Shown here piece after piece: positions 24,350 to 33,815 of a DNA stretch of 64,000 bases. The notes under the pieces are model-generated. The model had not been told where the DNA came from and searched no databases. It saw only the letters and a list, made by a program, of their open reading frames with translations. Every line of letters starts with the position of its first letter. The first letter of the stretch is position 1. Origin of the DNA: Bacillus sp. SKDU12 (lineage in GTDB: Bacteria; Bacillota; Bacilli; Bacillales; Bacillaceae); NCBI RefSeq assembly GCF_010093085.1, contig NZ_MSRC01000004.1, positions 45,728-109,727 of the forward strand, given 5' to 3'. Both the position numbers and the translations under genes were made by a program.

Positions 24350-25303
24350 TCATTCTTTCAGTAGATCGATAAGAAGAGAGGCCACTTTATGTGTATCGTG
24401 ACGGATTACGTCATTTTTATACGTTGCGATTTGATCTCTGATGACTTCAAGCCCCATTGCTTTCAGCTCTTCAATATCAAACTCAACAGGGCGCGCCGAT
24501 TCCATTTCGTACTTATGTTTTATTTCGTCAGGAATATCTTCACTGTTCACTAATATCGTATCAATAAAACCGCAGCCCATATGCTGATTGAGCGCTTTCA
24601 CATGGTCGGCAGCGGTGTAATGGAGTGTCTCGCCAGGCTGAGTCATTACGTTGCAAATGTATACTTTTTTCGCAGACGCCTTCACGACCTCTTCCCCGAT
24701 TTTTGGGACGAGTATATTGGGAAGAATACTTGTATAAAGGCTTCCCGGTCCAATAATAATCAAATCCGCTTCTCTGATCACGTCAATCGTTTCCGGCAGC
24801 GGATCAATATGTTCAGGCGTGAGAAAAACACGCTTAATGCGCTGTCCGTATGCTGGAATCGTGGACTCACCTGAGATCACGCGGCCGTCTTCCATCTCTG
24901 CATGCAGAACGACACTGGTATTGGCAGCTGGCAATACCTTTCCTCTTACATTCAGCACCTTGCTCATTTCTGTGACAGCATGAAAAAAATCACCGGTTAT
25001 ATTTGTCATTGCTGCCAAAATCAAATTCCCGAGAGAGTGGCCTGTTAAGTCATTCCCCTTATTGAAGCGATGCTGAAAAAGATCTTCAACAAGCGGCTCC
25101 ACATCAGATAAAGCGGCAAGCACATTTCTGATGTCTCCGGGCGGGGGAATTTTTAATTCATTCCGCAGACGGCCAGAGCTTCCCCCGTCATCGGCAACTG
25201 TCACAATGGCCGTAATATCAACAGGTTTATGCTTTAAGCCCCGAAGCAGTACAGAAAGTCCCGTACCGCCGCCAAAGATTGCGATTTTCGGCTTTTGATC
25301 CAT
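24350..25303 (-). CDS. glmR: Gluconeogenesis/cell-wall precursor factor GlmR (YvcK)
   Basis: CofD/UPF0052-like protein that binds UDP-GlcNAc and stimulates GlmS to channel carbon into peptidoglycan precursors; needed for growth on gluconeogenic carbon. The nucleotide-binding start GGGTGLSVLL is at residues 11-20, with DDGGSSGRLR near 40. The ATG of MDQKPKIAIF lies 1 bp after the rapZ stop, so translation is coupled. The 14-codon in-frame extension upstream lies inside rapZ and is ignored. The 317-residue length matches the family. Also called yvcK or mgfK. Confidence 0.95.
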   Translation of the reverse strand: MDQKPKIAIFGGGTGLSVLLRGLKHKPVDITAIVTVADDGGSSGRLRNELKIPPPGDIRNVLAALSDVEPLVEDLFQHRFNKGNDLTGHSLGNLILAAMTNITGDFFHAVTEMSKVLNVRGKVLPAANTSVVLHAEMEDGRVISGESTIPAYGQRIKRVFLTPEHIDPLPETIDVIREADLIIIGPGSLYTSILPNILVPKIGEEVVKASAKKVYICNVMTQPGETLHYTAADHVKALNQHMGCGFIDTILVNSEDIPDEIKHKYEMESARPVEFDIEELKAMGLEVIRDQIATYKNDVIRHDTHKVASLLIDLLKE

Positions 25304-25304
25304 C

Positions 25305-26186
25305 TTATTTCCGGCTTCTCTTTTCAATGTCCCGGTGAGTAACATGAGTATAGTAATCCTTTTTGAAATAATCAGCTAAATTCTCGGCTAATGTCACAGA
25401 ACGGTGCTGGCCCCCTGTGCAGCCGATTGCAATGACAACCTGGCTTTTTCCTTCTCTTTTGTAAGATGGAAGCATAAAGCTCAGCAAATCAATTAATTTC
25501 TCATTGAATTTTTGCGTTTCATTCCACTTCATGACATAAGAAGAAACCTCTTTATCCTTTCCAGTCAGCGGCCGCATACTTTCGATATAGTATGGATTCG
25601 GCAAAAATCTGACATCAAAGACGAGATCTGCATCAATTGGAATACCGTATTTGAAACCAAATGACATGACATTTACGGTAAAAGTCTCTCCTTGATTTGT
25701 CGCAAAGTGTTTTACGATTTTTTCGCGCAAATCACGCGGCTTCATGTCTGACGTATCATAAATGATTTGTGAGCGGCCTTTTAATTCCTCAAGCAATTCA
25801 CGCTCCAGCGCGATCCCTTCAAGCGGCAGACCTGTCACTGCGAGCGGATGCGAACGTCTTGTTTCTTTATATCTGGTGACGAGAATGGAGTCCTTCGCGT
25901 CCAAAAATAAAATACGCGGTGTAATCCACGGATTCTCCGCCATATCATCAAGCGCTTCAATCAGCCGGTCAAAAAACTCACGGCCGCGCAAATCCATAAC
26001 GAGAGCGACCTTGCTCATTTTCGAATTGGATTCCTTCATCAGTTCTAAAAATTTCGGAAGCAATGAAGGCGGAAGATTATCGACACAAAAATAGCCGAGA
26101 TCTTCAAAGCTTTGAATGGCGACAGTTTTTCCCGCTCCCGACATTCCGGTTATAATGACAAGCTGAATATCATGTGATTCACTCAT
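25305..26186 (-). CDS. yvcJ: RapZ-family nucleotide-binding protein YvcJ
   Basis: P-loop protein of the RapZ family. Walker A is GMSGAGKT (about residues 14-21) and the conserved C-terminal domain carries [10 protein letters not shown] (about 250). In E. coli RapZ binds small RNAs and controls GlmS; in B. subtilis YvcJ hydrolyses GTP and affects competence. It sits between yvcI (24 bp upstream) and glmR (1 bp downstream), linking it functionally to amino-sugar metabolism. Confidence 0.94.
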   Translation of the reverse strand: MSESHDIQLVIITGMSGAGKTVAIQSFEDLGYFCVDNLPPSLLPKFLELMKESNSKMSKVALVMDLRGREFFDRLIEALDDMAENPWITPRILFLDAKDSILVTRYKETRRSHPLAVTGLPLEGIALERELLEELKGRSQIIYDTSDMKPRDLREKIVKHFATNQGETFTVNVMSFGFKYGIPIDADLVFDVRFLPNPYYIESMRPLTGKDKEVSSYVMKWNETQKFNEKLIDLLSFMLPSYKREGKSQVVIAIGCTGGQHRSVTLAENLADYFKKDYYTHVTHRDIEKRSRK

Positions 26187-26210
26187 GCTTCTCCCCCCTG
26201 ACTTGTCTAT

Positions 26211-26678
26211 TTATTTAATATGCTGCGGATCTAAACGATAACTGAGCAGCTCAAAATCCGGTGTATACGTAAATGTTCCGTGCAGCAGCCCTTTTCCCTT
26301 CATCATAAAATCAAGGATATGGCCGTCTCCCGGAGCCATCGGCAGGTTTTGAATGTCATTGACATCGTGCCACTGCAGTTTACCTTCCTCTGATTCAGAT
26401 ACATTTTGACCGGTATAAGAATCAGCGATAAACGTAAACATCATCCATTCAGAGACAACTTGGTCACCGTCTTTAATAATAAAGGTAAAAACACCTTTTA
26501 ACTGAGGGTTTATGATATAGATACCTGTCTCTTCTCTGTACTCTCTAATGACGGAGTCTCTAACTGATTCCCCGCTTTCCATCTTGCCTCCCGGCGCAAC
26601 CCACCAGCCGCGTCGCGGTTTTTGAAGCAGCAGAACTTTGTCATCCGTCTTGAGCACACAATTTGTCACTCTTTGCAA
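26211..26678 (-). CDS. yvcI: Nudix hydrolase YvcI
   Basis: Nudix-fold pyrophosphatase for 8-oxo-dGTP-like or other nucleotide substrates (MutT group). The full Nudix box GX5EX7REUXEEXGU is present, starting at GGKMESGE and running through REYREETG (residues about 30-53). The best start is TTG at 26678, with AGGTGA 6 nt upstream; the codon pattern upstream runs into a stop. A GTG three codons later is an alternative. It is first in the yvcI-yvcJ-glmR-whiA-crh-yvcN operon. Confidence 0.9.
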   Translation of the reverse strand: MQRVTNCVLKTDDKVLLLQKPRRGWWVAPGGKMESGESVRDSVIREYREETGIYIINPQLKGVFTFIIKDGDQVVSEWMMFTFIADSYTGQNVSESEEGKLQWHDVNDIQNLPMAPGDGHILDFMMKGKGLLHGTFTYTPDFELLSYRLDPQHIK

Positions 26679-26842
26679 GTACGTTCACCTAACCTTCTCG
26701 TCCTGTCATGGTCTCTTTATTATACCGTTTCAAGATGCCTCTCACAATGAAGAGACATTGACAATCTTTTCTTCTATATTACAGCATATCCATCTCTATG
26801 TTCAGATGTTTTGCTGTAACAGGCATCAAGCTTTTATATGTA

Positions 26843-26880
26843 AACAAAAAAAGGGCACGGATAACTGGAGAATCCGTGCC
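26843..26880 (-). terminator. Terminator of trxB
   Basis: The perfect 9-bp stem GGCACGGAT / ATCCGTGCC with a 9-nt loop is followed on the - strand by a long U-run. The 330-bp gap 26679-27007 also must hold the yvcI operon promoter, which I could not pinpoint. Confidence 0.9.
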
Positions 26881-27007
26881 AAAAAGTGTATTCATTATAA
26901 AAAGGGGGTCAATTACTTTATTAATCATACCCGAAAAGCATTACACAACTGTTACAGCTGAATTAAAACCCAGTAACGTAATATGAAACTCGTATGACAG
27001 CCCTTTT

Positions 27008-27970
<963 letters not shown>

Positions 27971-28129
27971 TTAAACCGTCTTTTCAAAGTCGGGGAACCT
28001 TTTCTAATTAGAATCCCCATCAAACGTATTCCTTACCCATATCCTATAAAATCTCAGGATGATACGCTATTTTTTTGCTCAATTTTTTCTTTTTATGATT
28101 AATTGTATTTTTTTAAGGGTAAAGATGTT

Positions 28130-28161
28130 AATAAAGAAAGAGCCTTCTGTTCAGAGAAGGC
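28130..28161 (-). terminator. Terminator of cwlO
   Basis: The stem GCCTTCT / AGAAGGC with a 6-nt loop is followed on the - strand by a U-rich tract. Confidence 0.85.
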
Positions 28162-28175
28162 CCTTGTCTTATTTA

Positions 28176-29552
28176 TTATTGAACAACACGTCTTACATTG
28201 CCATTGAAATATTTTTTCCAGTAAGGGTTACTCATAGAATCAATTGACACACCATGTGAAGAATTGTCGTTAAGGAATGTTCCATTCCCTAAATAAATAC
28301 CAACGTGTCCATTTGTTTTGTATGTGTTAAAGAAAACTAGATCTCCGCGTTTCATTTCTGACGCGCTGACAGCTCTTCCTCTATTGATTAACGTATCAGT
28401 TGTTGTTCCGGCGACAGGTCCAAGGTTTACACCTGCAGAAGCGTATGCCCAGCGTACGAATGATGAGCAGTCAAAAATACGGTTGTCGATATCAGACTGA
28501 CTGCGTCCGCCGCCAAATTGGTACGGAGATTTCCCGACGAGACTTGAGCCAACGCTGATCGCGCCTTCAATTCCGCCTGAGTTGCTGATGACAGTTCCTC
28601 CGCCTGAATTGCTATTTGAGCTGCTGCTCTTCTTAGAAGATGATCCGTTAGAAGAATGGTCTGAAGAATCATCATTTGATAAGCTTGCTTTTGCTGTTTT
28701 AGGTGTAGCCGTTTGTGTCTCATCAGATGCTTTTTGTGCTTCTTCCTGCTTTTTGATTAAAGCAGCCGCAGCCTCTTGTTCTTTTTTGATGCGGGCTTGT
28801 TCAGCTTCAGTATCCGCTTTTTGATTTGCAAGTTCAGATGCTTCTGATTTCAATTCAGAAATTGCAGCAGCCGTTTTTTTCTGGCTGTCTTTTGCTTCGT
28901 CGAAAAGCTTGTCTTTTTCATCAAGCTGTTTATCAAGGTCTTTTTGCATCGTTTCTAATTTAGCCAATGCTGTTTGAACTTCTTTCAGCTTGTCATTTAA
29001 ATCTGCTTCAGAATCTTCCAGCTTCGCTTTATCCTGCTCTTGCTGTTTGATTAACTCTTTATCTGCATCCACAATAGAAGAAACTGCAGTCGCGCGAGAG
29101 ATAAAGTCACCAAAGCTTGTTGATCCTAAAAGAACATCTATGTATCCTTGAGATCCGCCGCTTTCCTGTAAAGAACGAACGCGTTTTTTCAGAATGCCGT
29201 TACGTTTTTCGATGCGGGCTTCTGTCTCTTTAATCTCTTTTTTCAGCTTTTTGATTTCTGCTTTTGTTTTATCGTTTTCTGCTTTTTTATCTTCGATCTT
29301 GTTGCTTGTATCAAGCGCCTTATCGTTAATGTCTTGTAGTTCTTTTTCAATCTTTGATTGATTTTCCTGAAGCTTATTTAATTCTTTTTCTTTCGCTTCA
29401 ATGCTGGAAGCAACCTCAGATTGCTTGCTTTCGATTTTTTGTTTCTTATCATTTAATGTTTCCGCCGATGCAGTTTTACTTGTAAACGGGATCAAAAAGC
29501 TGCTTGTCCCGATGACGGAAGCCAAACCAAGTGTTAATAAACTCTTTCTCAA
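28176..29552 (-). CDS. cwlO: D,L-endopeptidase CwlO (peptidoglycan elongation hydrolase)
   Basis: Secreted cell-wall hydrolase cutting the D-Glu to diaminopimelate bond, needed for lateral wall growth and activated by FtsEX. It has a signal peptide (residues 1-30, ending TASAE), a long coiled coil (about 32-270, rich in Lys, Glu and Gln), a Ser/Asn/Gly-rich linker (about 285-325) and a C-terminal NlpC/P60 domain with Cys in DCSSFVRW, His in GHVGIYLG and a third polar residue in the NDNSSHG region. The start is TTG, with GGGAGG 8 nt upstream. At 458 residues it is a little shorter than the 473 I recall for 168; the difference seems to fall in the low-complexity linker. It has a leader of about 190 nt with a WalR box upstream. 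Confidence 0.96.
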   Translation of the reverse strand: MRKSLLTLGLASVIGTSSFLIPFTSKTASAETLNDKKQKIESKQSEVASSIEAKEKELNKLQENQSKIEKELQDINDKALDTSNKIEDKKAENDKTKAEIKKLKKEIKETEARIEKRNGILKKRVRSLQESGGSQGYIDVLLGSTSFGDFISRATAVSSIVDADKELIKQQEQDKAKLEDSEADLNDKLKEVQTALAKLETMQKDLDKQLDEKDKLFDEAKDSQKKTAAAISELKSEASELANQKADTEAEQARIKKEQEAAAALIKKQEEAQKASDETQTATPKTAKASLSNDDSSDHSSNGSSSKKSSSSNSNSGGGTVISNSGGIEGAISVGSSLVGKSPYQFGGGRSQSDIDNRIFDCSSFVRWAYASAGVNLGPVAGTTTDTLINRGRAVSASEMKRGDLVFFNTYKTNGHVGIYLGNGTFLNDNSSHGVSIDSMSNPYWKKYFNGNVRRVVQ

Positions 29553-29745
29553 TTTTAAATCCTCCCTTTTACTGTGAACCTGTTCTCATTTGGAATCGTA
29601 TTTTAAACATCAAGTTTCGTTCCTCATACTCTACGAGGAATGATGGTTGTTTATGGTTAATTATTCTGTGTATCTCTTATTCTGGTTGTATAGCGTTTAT
29701 TTCACATCATATGTAAAAAACACTAATTCCTTATGTACGAGAATC

Positions 29746-29801
29746 ATTATACCATCAAGTTTCGACAAATTAGCGATAAATTTTATTACATTTGTGTTTC
29801 A
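29746..29801 (-). promoter_or_regulatory. cwlO promoter with WalR box
   Basis: On the - strand TGAAAC-N5-TGTAAT (29785-29801) matches the WalR direct repeat TGTWAH-N5-TGTWAH at 11 of 12 positions. It lies 33 nt upstream of a perfect TATAAT (29746-29751) that lacks a good -35, as expected for an activated promoter. The resulting leader RNA is about 190 nt; the gap 29553-29740 holds no other gene. Confidence 0.72.
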
Positions 29802-29889
29802 AACAGATGTCACACTGTATATCATTTGTCATTTTTCTTAAATGAGTAAAAAAAACGTCGATATTATTCTCTTAATATAATCTATAAAA

Positions 29890-29923
29890 CCAAAAAAAAG
29901 AGCCGATATACGAATCGACTCTT
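29890..29923 (-). terminator. Terminator of yvcD
   Basis: AAGAGCCGAT / ATCGACTCTT form a stem with one mismatch and a short loop, followed by a U-run on the - strand. Confidence 0.82.
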
Positions 29924-29932
29924 CAAAATATT

Positions 29933-31387
29933 CTATTCTAGAATATCATCAATATATTTCATATATTTCGTCAGCGTTGCCGGAGAGATGCCAAAGCGGG
30001 CCGCTGTGTCTTTTTTCGTATCTTGCTTGCCATGAGCTTCTTTCCAAATATAACAGATCGCCGCTGCCAAGCCTCTCTCATTCTTCAACGAAGCGGCTGC
30101 ACGGATTTGCTGGATCACATAAAACACCCAGCAGCTCATAACCTCTGTTTTCATCTCTTCTTTTTCAGCTTGCTCCAATAACTTAACGGTTTGATAGGTA
30201 AAAAGTGCATCCTTTGTTACGTCAGCAGCCGCGGAATCCCCGTGCAAAAGGAGTTTCACAAAATGATTTTCGAAAGGAGCAGTAATTCTCTTCGAGCGTA
30301 ACACCGCTTCAAGATGCTCCGTTTCTCCCTTTGTGCTGCTGATGTAATAAGCCGCGAGACGCTGTTCCACAGATGAAGGAAGAGCTTCCCTCCGCTCAAT
30401 CCAAGGAGCCGGGCGGTCTTCTCCGGGATATTGCGACTCGACTTTTCTCCAAATCGTCTCAGCAAATTCAGTATGTCCCGTAAAATAAGCTGAGCATGAG
30501 AGCCAGTAAAAGAATGTGTCATCACCTTCAAACCCGGTTTTATACAATGATTTAAGCCATTTATATCCGATCTCGTAGCGGCCGACCAGCGCCAAAGTGG
30601 CTCCCAGTTTATAGCGCTGTTCCAATAGCATCGGATACACATTGGAAAGCTGGCTGCTCAATTCCGCCACTTTTTCATCTTCTCTTTCATAATAGTAGAA
30701 AACGAGAAGATTGCATAAGGCGTGAAGATTCCCTTCGTTATGACTGAGCACTTGATAAGCGGTTTGCTTCGCTTTTACAATGTTGCCTGAATAGAAATAG
30801 GCAAGTGACAGGTTATTGTATGCTGACCAAAGCTCCGGATACTCGGCTGTGATTTCCTCAAGCGCCGTCACCGCTTCAGCAAGCTGACCGCTTTCCAGCA
30901 GGGACTTTGCCCGATCCTGCTTCACCAGCAATTCATCCTGATCATATAATGAATCCTCAGTCCCGTCGTCTCCTAAGTCCAGCAATTCAAGCAGACTATC
31001 GTTTTCTTCAGCAAATTCACCGTCAGGATCCGCATCGGAATAAGCGGCCGCTTCTTTATAAGCTTCTTGAAAGAGTCCTAAATGAGCAAAGTTATTCGCT
31101 TTAAAGTAATGGCATTCCGGCATTTCGGCCTCCAGATTTGCCATGATATAATCAAATAAATCGTTCGACTCTTGATATTGGCCCATTTCTGAGTAAATGA
31201 CCGCAAGCTGCGAAAGCATCTCTGAATCCTCCGGTTCCAAATGAACCGCGCGCTGAATCAGTTTGCTTGCCCGTTTCAGATTACGTTCTTTATACGCCTT
31301 TAAGCCTTTATGAAAAAAATATTGTCCATCTTGAAGCAGCTGGACAATTTGTGCGTGTTTTTTATGTTCAGAAGTGTGTTTTCCCAC
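29933..31387 (-). CDS. yvcD: TPR-repeat protein YvcD
   Basis: Soluble helical-repeat protein of 484 residues. Tetratricopeptide units are visible around residues 20-130 (for example RASKLIQRAVHLEPEDSEML and the following Gln/Tyr helices) and again at about 150-290. The last 30 residues (KDTAARFGISPATLTKYMKY) look like a helix-turn-helix, as in many proteins that pair TPRs with a DNA-binding end. Start is GTG, 5 nt after GGAGGG. Function is unknown; a scaffold or regulatory role is inference. It is a single gene with its own terminator. Confidence 0.85.
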   Translation of the reverse strand: MGKHTSEHKKHAQIVQLLQDGQYFFHKGLKAYKERNLKRASKLIQRAVHLEPEDSEMLSQLAVIYSEMGQYQESNDLFDYIMANLEAEMPECHYFKANNFAHLGLFQEAYKEAAAYSDADPDGEFAEENDSLLELLDLGDDGTEDSLYDQDELLVKQDRAKSLLESGQLAEAVTALEEITAEYPELWSAYNNLSLAYFYSGNIVKAKQTAYQVLSHNEGNLHALCNLLVFYYYEREDEKVAELSSQLSNVYPMLLEQRYKLGATLALVGRYEIGYKWLKSLYKTGFEGDDTFFYWLSCSAYFTGHTEFAETIWRKVESQYPGEDRPAPWIERREALPSSVEQRLAAYYISSTKGETEHLEAVLRSKRITAPFENHFVKLLLHGDSAAADVTKDALFTYQTVKLLEQAEKEEMKTEVMSCWVFYVIQQIRAAASLKNERGLAAAICYIWKEAHGKQDTKKDTAARFGISPATLTKYMKYIDDILE

Positions 31388-31452
31388 AACTACCCTCCGT
31401 TTTATACAATGTACCGTCAGTAGTATACCATAAATCTTGAGCCCCTCAATAG

Positions 31453-31482
31453 TTCAAAAGGAAGGATTGGGAAAATCCCTCC
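31453..31482 (-). terminator. Terminator of bmrA
   Basis: GGAAGGATT / AATCCCTCC, a 9-bp stem with one mismatch and a 5-nt loop, is followed by UUUUG on the - strand. Confidence 0.78.
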
Positions 31483-31510
31483 GTTTTTTACTGGCTGATT
31501 CGACCAACAT

Positions 31511-33280
31511 TTACCCGGCTTTGTTTTCTAAATCTGCGTTCAATTTCAATTGCTGTTCTGCAAAATCTCTATATAGATCATGGGACGCCATTAATTCATG
31601 ATGTGTGCCCCGTCCGGTAATTTCTCCATTTTCAACAAACAAAAGCTGGTCCGCGTCTACAACGGTGGATAAGCGGTGAGCGATGACAATTGTTGTGCGC
31701 CCCTCCATCAGTACATCAAGCGCCTGCTGAACTGATTTTTCAGATTGGCTGTCGAGACTGGAAGTGGCTTCATCCAGCATAAGAATGCTCGGATCACGAA
31801 GAAGTGCTCTCGCAATCGCGATTCGCTGCCTCTGTCCGCCTGAGAGCATAATGCCTCGTTCACCTACTTCTGTGTCAAACTGATCCGGCAGCTCCTTTAT
31901 AAAATTGAGCGCATAGGCCATCTCCGCGGCTTTTTCAATCTCGGTATCTAATACTTCACGTTGTAACCCGTAGCAAATATTTTCTCTAATCGTTCCTGAC
32001 ATTAACGGGCTTTCCTGTGACACATATCCGATGTGCTCGCGCCATGATTCAAGCGAGTACGAAGCGACCGGCTCAGCGCCTAATCGAATGGTCCCGGCAG
32101 TCGGAATATAGAATCGTTCAAGCAGCTTAAACAGCGTTGTTTTCCCGCCGCCGCTCGGACCGACAATCGCTGTTACTTTCCCCGCTTCAATAACGGCGCT
32201 GATCTCTTTCAAGATCAGCTGATCAGGCTTATATCCAAAAGACACACACTCAAGCTGGATAGGCAGATGCGCGTTTTCAATTTGTTTTCCTGCAGCTGTA
32301 TCTTCCTCTTCCTCTGCCAAAATCTCAATCATTCGTTCTGTTGCGCCGATTGATTTTTGCAGCTGGGTAAAAAACGTTGTAATCTGCCCCATCGGCATAA
32401 TAATTTGAAATAAATATAAAATAAAAGCCACGAGCGCGCCGGCCGTCAGCTCGCCTGATGACACCTGCATGCCGCCGTATCCGATAACTGCCACAAGCGC
32501 CGCCATTACCACAAGTGAGATGAGCGGATCGACAAGCGACTGAACTTTGGCTTCACGAACGCCTAGTTTAAATAATGAAGAAATCCCCATCTTCCCGCGT
32601 CCATACTCGACATCCTCCGCATTCGAAGCCTTAACGAGTCTGATTTCCGGGAGAATTTGATTCAGCAGGCCTGTAAAACGGGCTGTTTCATCCTGCGTTT
32701 CCCGAGAGATGGAAAACATCTTCCGGCCAATCGGGAATAAAATAAGGGCCGCCAGCGGAACGACAATTAACACAAGCAATGTCAGCTTCCAATTCATAAT
32801 GAATAAGATGGTCATTGATCCAATAACAGAAATGATCCCTGTGATAAATCCGCTGATATGAGTTGTGATCAGCTCTTTGACCACCATCGTATCGTTCGTT
32901 ACACGGCTGACCGTTTCTCCGGAAGCGTTAGTATCGAAATAAGAAACGGGAAGTTTAATTAATTTCTTCCATAATAAATCCCGCAGTCCGGAGATGATTT
33001 TTTGTCCATTATAGTTAAGCGCATATGTAGCATAAGCGCTCAAACCGGCTTGAACGAAAAATACCAGCGCGATCAACCCAATTTGCGTCCCTGACAGATT
33101 TGACATGGAAAATCCGTCGACAAGCTGCTTTGTCAATAATGGAATCATCAGACTGACAAGAGTCGTTACGATACTGAGAATCAATGCAAAAGCAAGCTTC
33201 CCGTAAGAAGGATTGGTCTTCTTTACTAATGCAAAAAAGGGTTTCAATTTACTTTTCGATTTTTGTTTCTCGCTTGGCAT
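31511..33280 (-). CDS. bmrA: Multidrug ABC exporter BmrA
   Basis: Homodimeric half-transporter (MsbA/LmrA type) that exports drugs such as cervimycin and dyes. Six membrane helices occupy about residues 25-310. The nucleotide-binding domain follows, with Walker [10 protein letters not shown] (about 373), signature LSGGQRQR (about 475), Walker [13 protein letters not shown] and the switch His in VIAHRLS. The ATG of [10 protein letters not shown] has AGGAGG upstream and yields 589 residues, equal to the B. subtilis protein; 13 extra in-frame codons upstream are dismissed. Also called yvcC. Confidence 0.96.
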   Translation of the reverse strand: MPSEKQKSKSKLKPFFALVKKTNPSYGKLAFALILSIVTTLVSLMIPLLTKQLVDGFSMSNLSGTQIGLIALVFFVQAGLSAYATYALNYNGQKIISGLRDLLWKKLIKLPVSYFDTNASGETVSRVTNDTMVVKELITTHISGFITGIISVIGSMTILFIMNWKLTLLVLIVVPLAALILFPIGRKMFSISRETQDETARFTGLLNQILPEIRLVKASNAEDVEYGRGKMGISSLFKLGVREAKVQSLVDPLISLVVMAALVAVIGYGGMQVSSGELTAGALVAFILYLFQIIMPMGQITTFFTQLQKSIGATERMIEILAEEEEDTAAGKQIENAHLPIQLECVSFGYKPDQLILKEISAVIEAGKVTAIVGPSGGGKTTLFKLLERFYIPTAGTIRLGAEPVASYSLESWREHIGYVSQESPLMSGTIRENICYGLQREVLDTEIEKAAEMAYALNFIKELPDQFDTEVGERGIMLSGGQRQRIAIARALLRDPSILMLDEATSSLDSQSEKSVQQALDVLMEGRTTIVIAHRLSTVVDADQLLFVENGEITGRGTHHELMASHDLYRDFAEQQLKLNADLENKAG

Positions 33281-33400
33281 ATATGGTTCCTCCTGTTTCA
33301 ACTTCAGGTAAAATGGCATAGCAAAAGGATGATTTTTACTCTTTCTTAATCATATCAATGGAGAGAGACTTTTTCAGTATGTTTTTGCCGTAAGGAAAAT

Positions 33401-33437
33401 AAAAATCTCCCACTCATTGTTTGAATAGGAGATTTTT
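33401..33437 (-). terminator. Terminator of the yvcB-like operon
   Basis: The perfect 10-bp stem AAAAATCTCC / GGAGATTTTT with a 17-nt loop and terminal U-run lies directly after the 122-residue gene. It separates the lipoprotein/effector cluster from bmrA. Confidence 0.88.
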
Positions 33438-33441
33438 GATA

Positions 33442-33810
33442 TTACACATCTTTAACAGGCTTCTTTTTTCTGTAAGTCAATGTCACATCCTGCTTACGCA
33501 GTGCTTCAACCATCATTTTGTATCGGTCAACTTTTGCAGTATGTTCCTCTTTTATCATTTGAAGGGCAGCTTTTCGTTTTTCGCTTTTTGATTCCAGCTC
33601 TTTTTTTATTTTTTTTACGATCAACCCTTTTTGCCCTTTGATTTCCTCTTTTAACGAGGACTCAAATTTCTTTGTCAGGCTGAGAATGTCGTTGATTGGT
33701 TGATTAAGGCTCCCTGCTTTCCCCCTCATTTCATCTTGAGTAAGAAACATATAGGTGGTTGATACAATTTCTGTTTCACTTTCTGAAAATAAGGCCGTCA
33801 CTCTTTCCAT
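33442..33810 (-). CDS. Small helical protein, predicted partner of the YvcB-like protein
   Basis: I do not recognise a named family. The 122 residues have no signal peptide or membrane segment and are almost entirely predicted amphipathic helix: about 30-110 is rich in Lys/Glu with heptad-like hydrophobics. The size and helicity resemble the small WXG100-like or Lap-type proteins encoded next to type VII LXG effectors, but no WXG motif is seen. It begins 5 bp after the yvcB-like stop. AGGAGG is only 1 nt before this ATG; a GTG three codons later (33801) has 10-nt spacing and may be the true start. It is last in the cluster, directly before a terminator. Confidence 0.72.
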   Translation of the reverse strand: MERVTALFSESETEIVSTTYMFLTQDEMRGKAGSLNQPINDILSLTKKFESSLKEEIKGQKGLIVKKIKKELESKSEKRKAALQMIKEEHTAKVDRYKMMVEALRKQDVTLTYRKKKPVKDV

Positions 33811-33815
33811 TCCTC

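Noticed and set aside
26638..26986. Overlapping + frames between yvcI and trxB
   Set aside because: They cross the trxB terminator and the yvcI 5' end and look non-coding.
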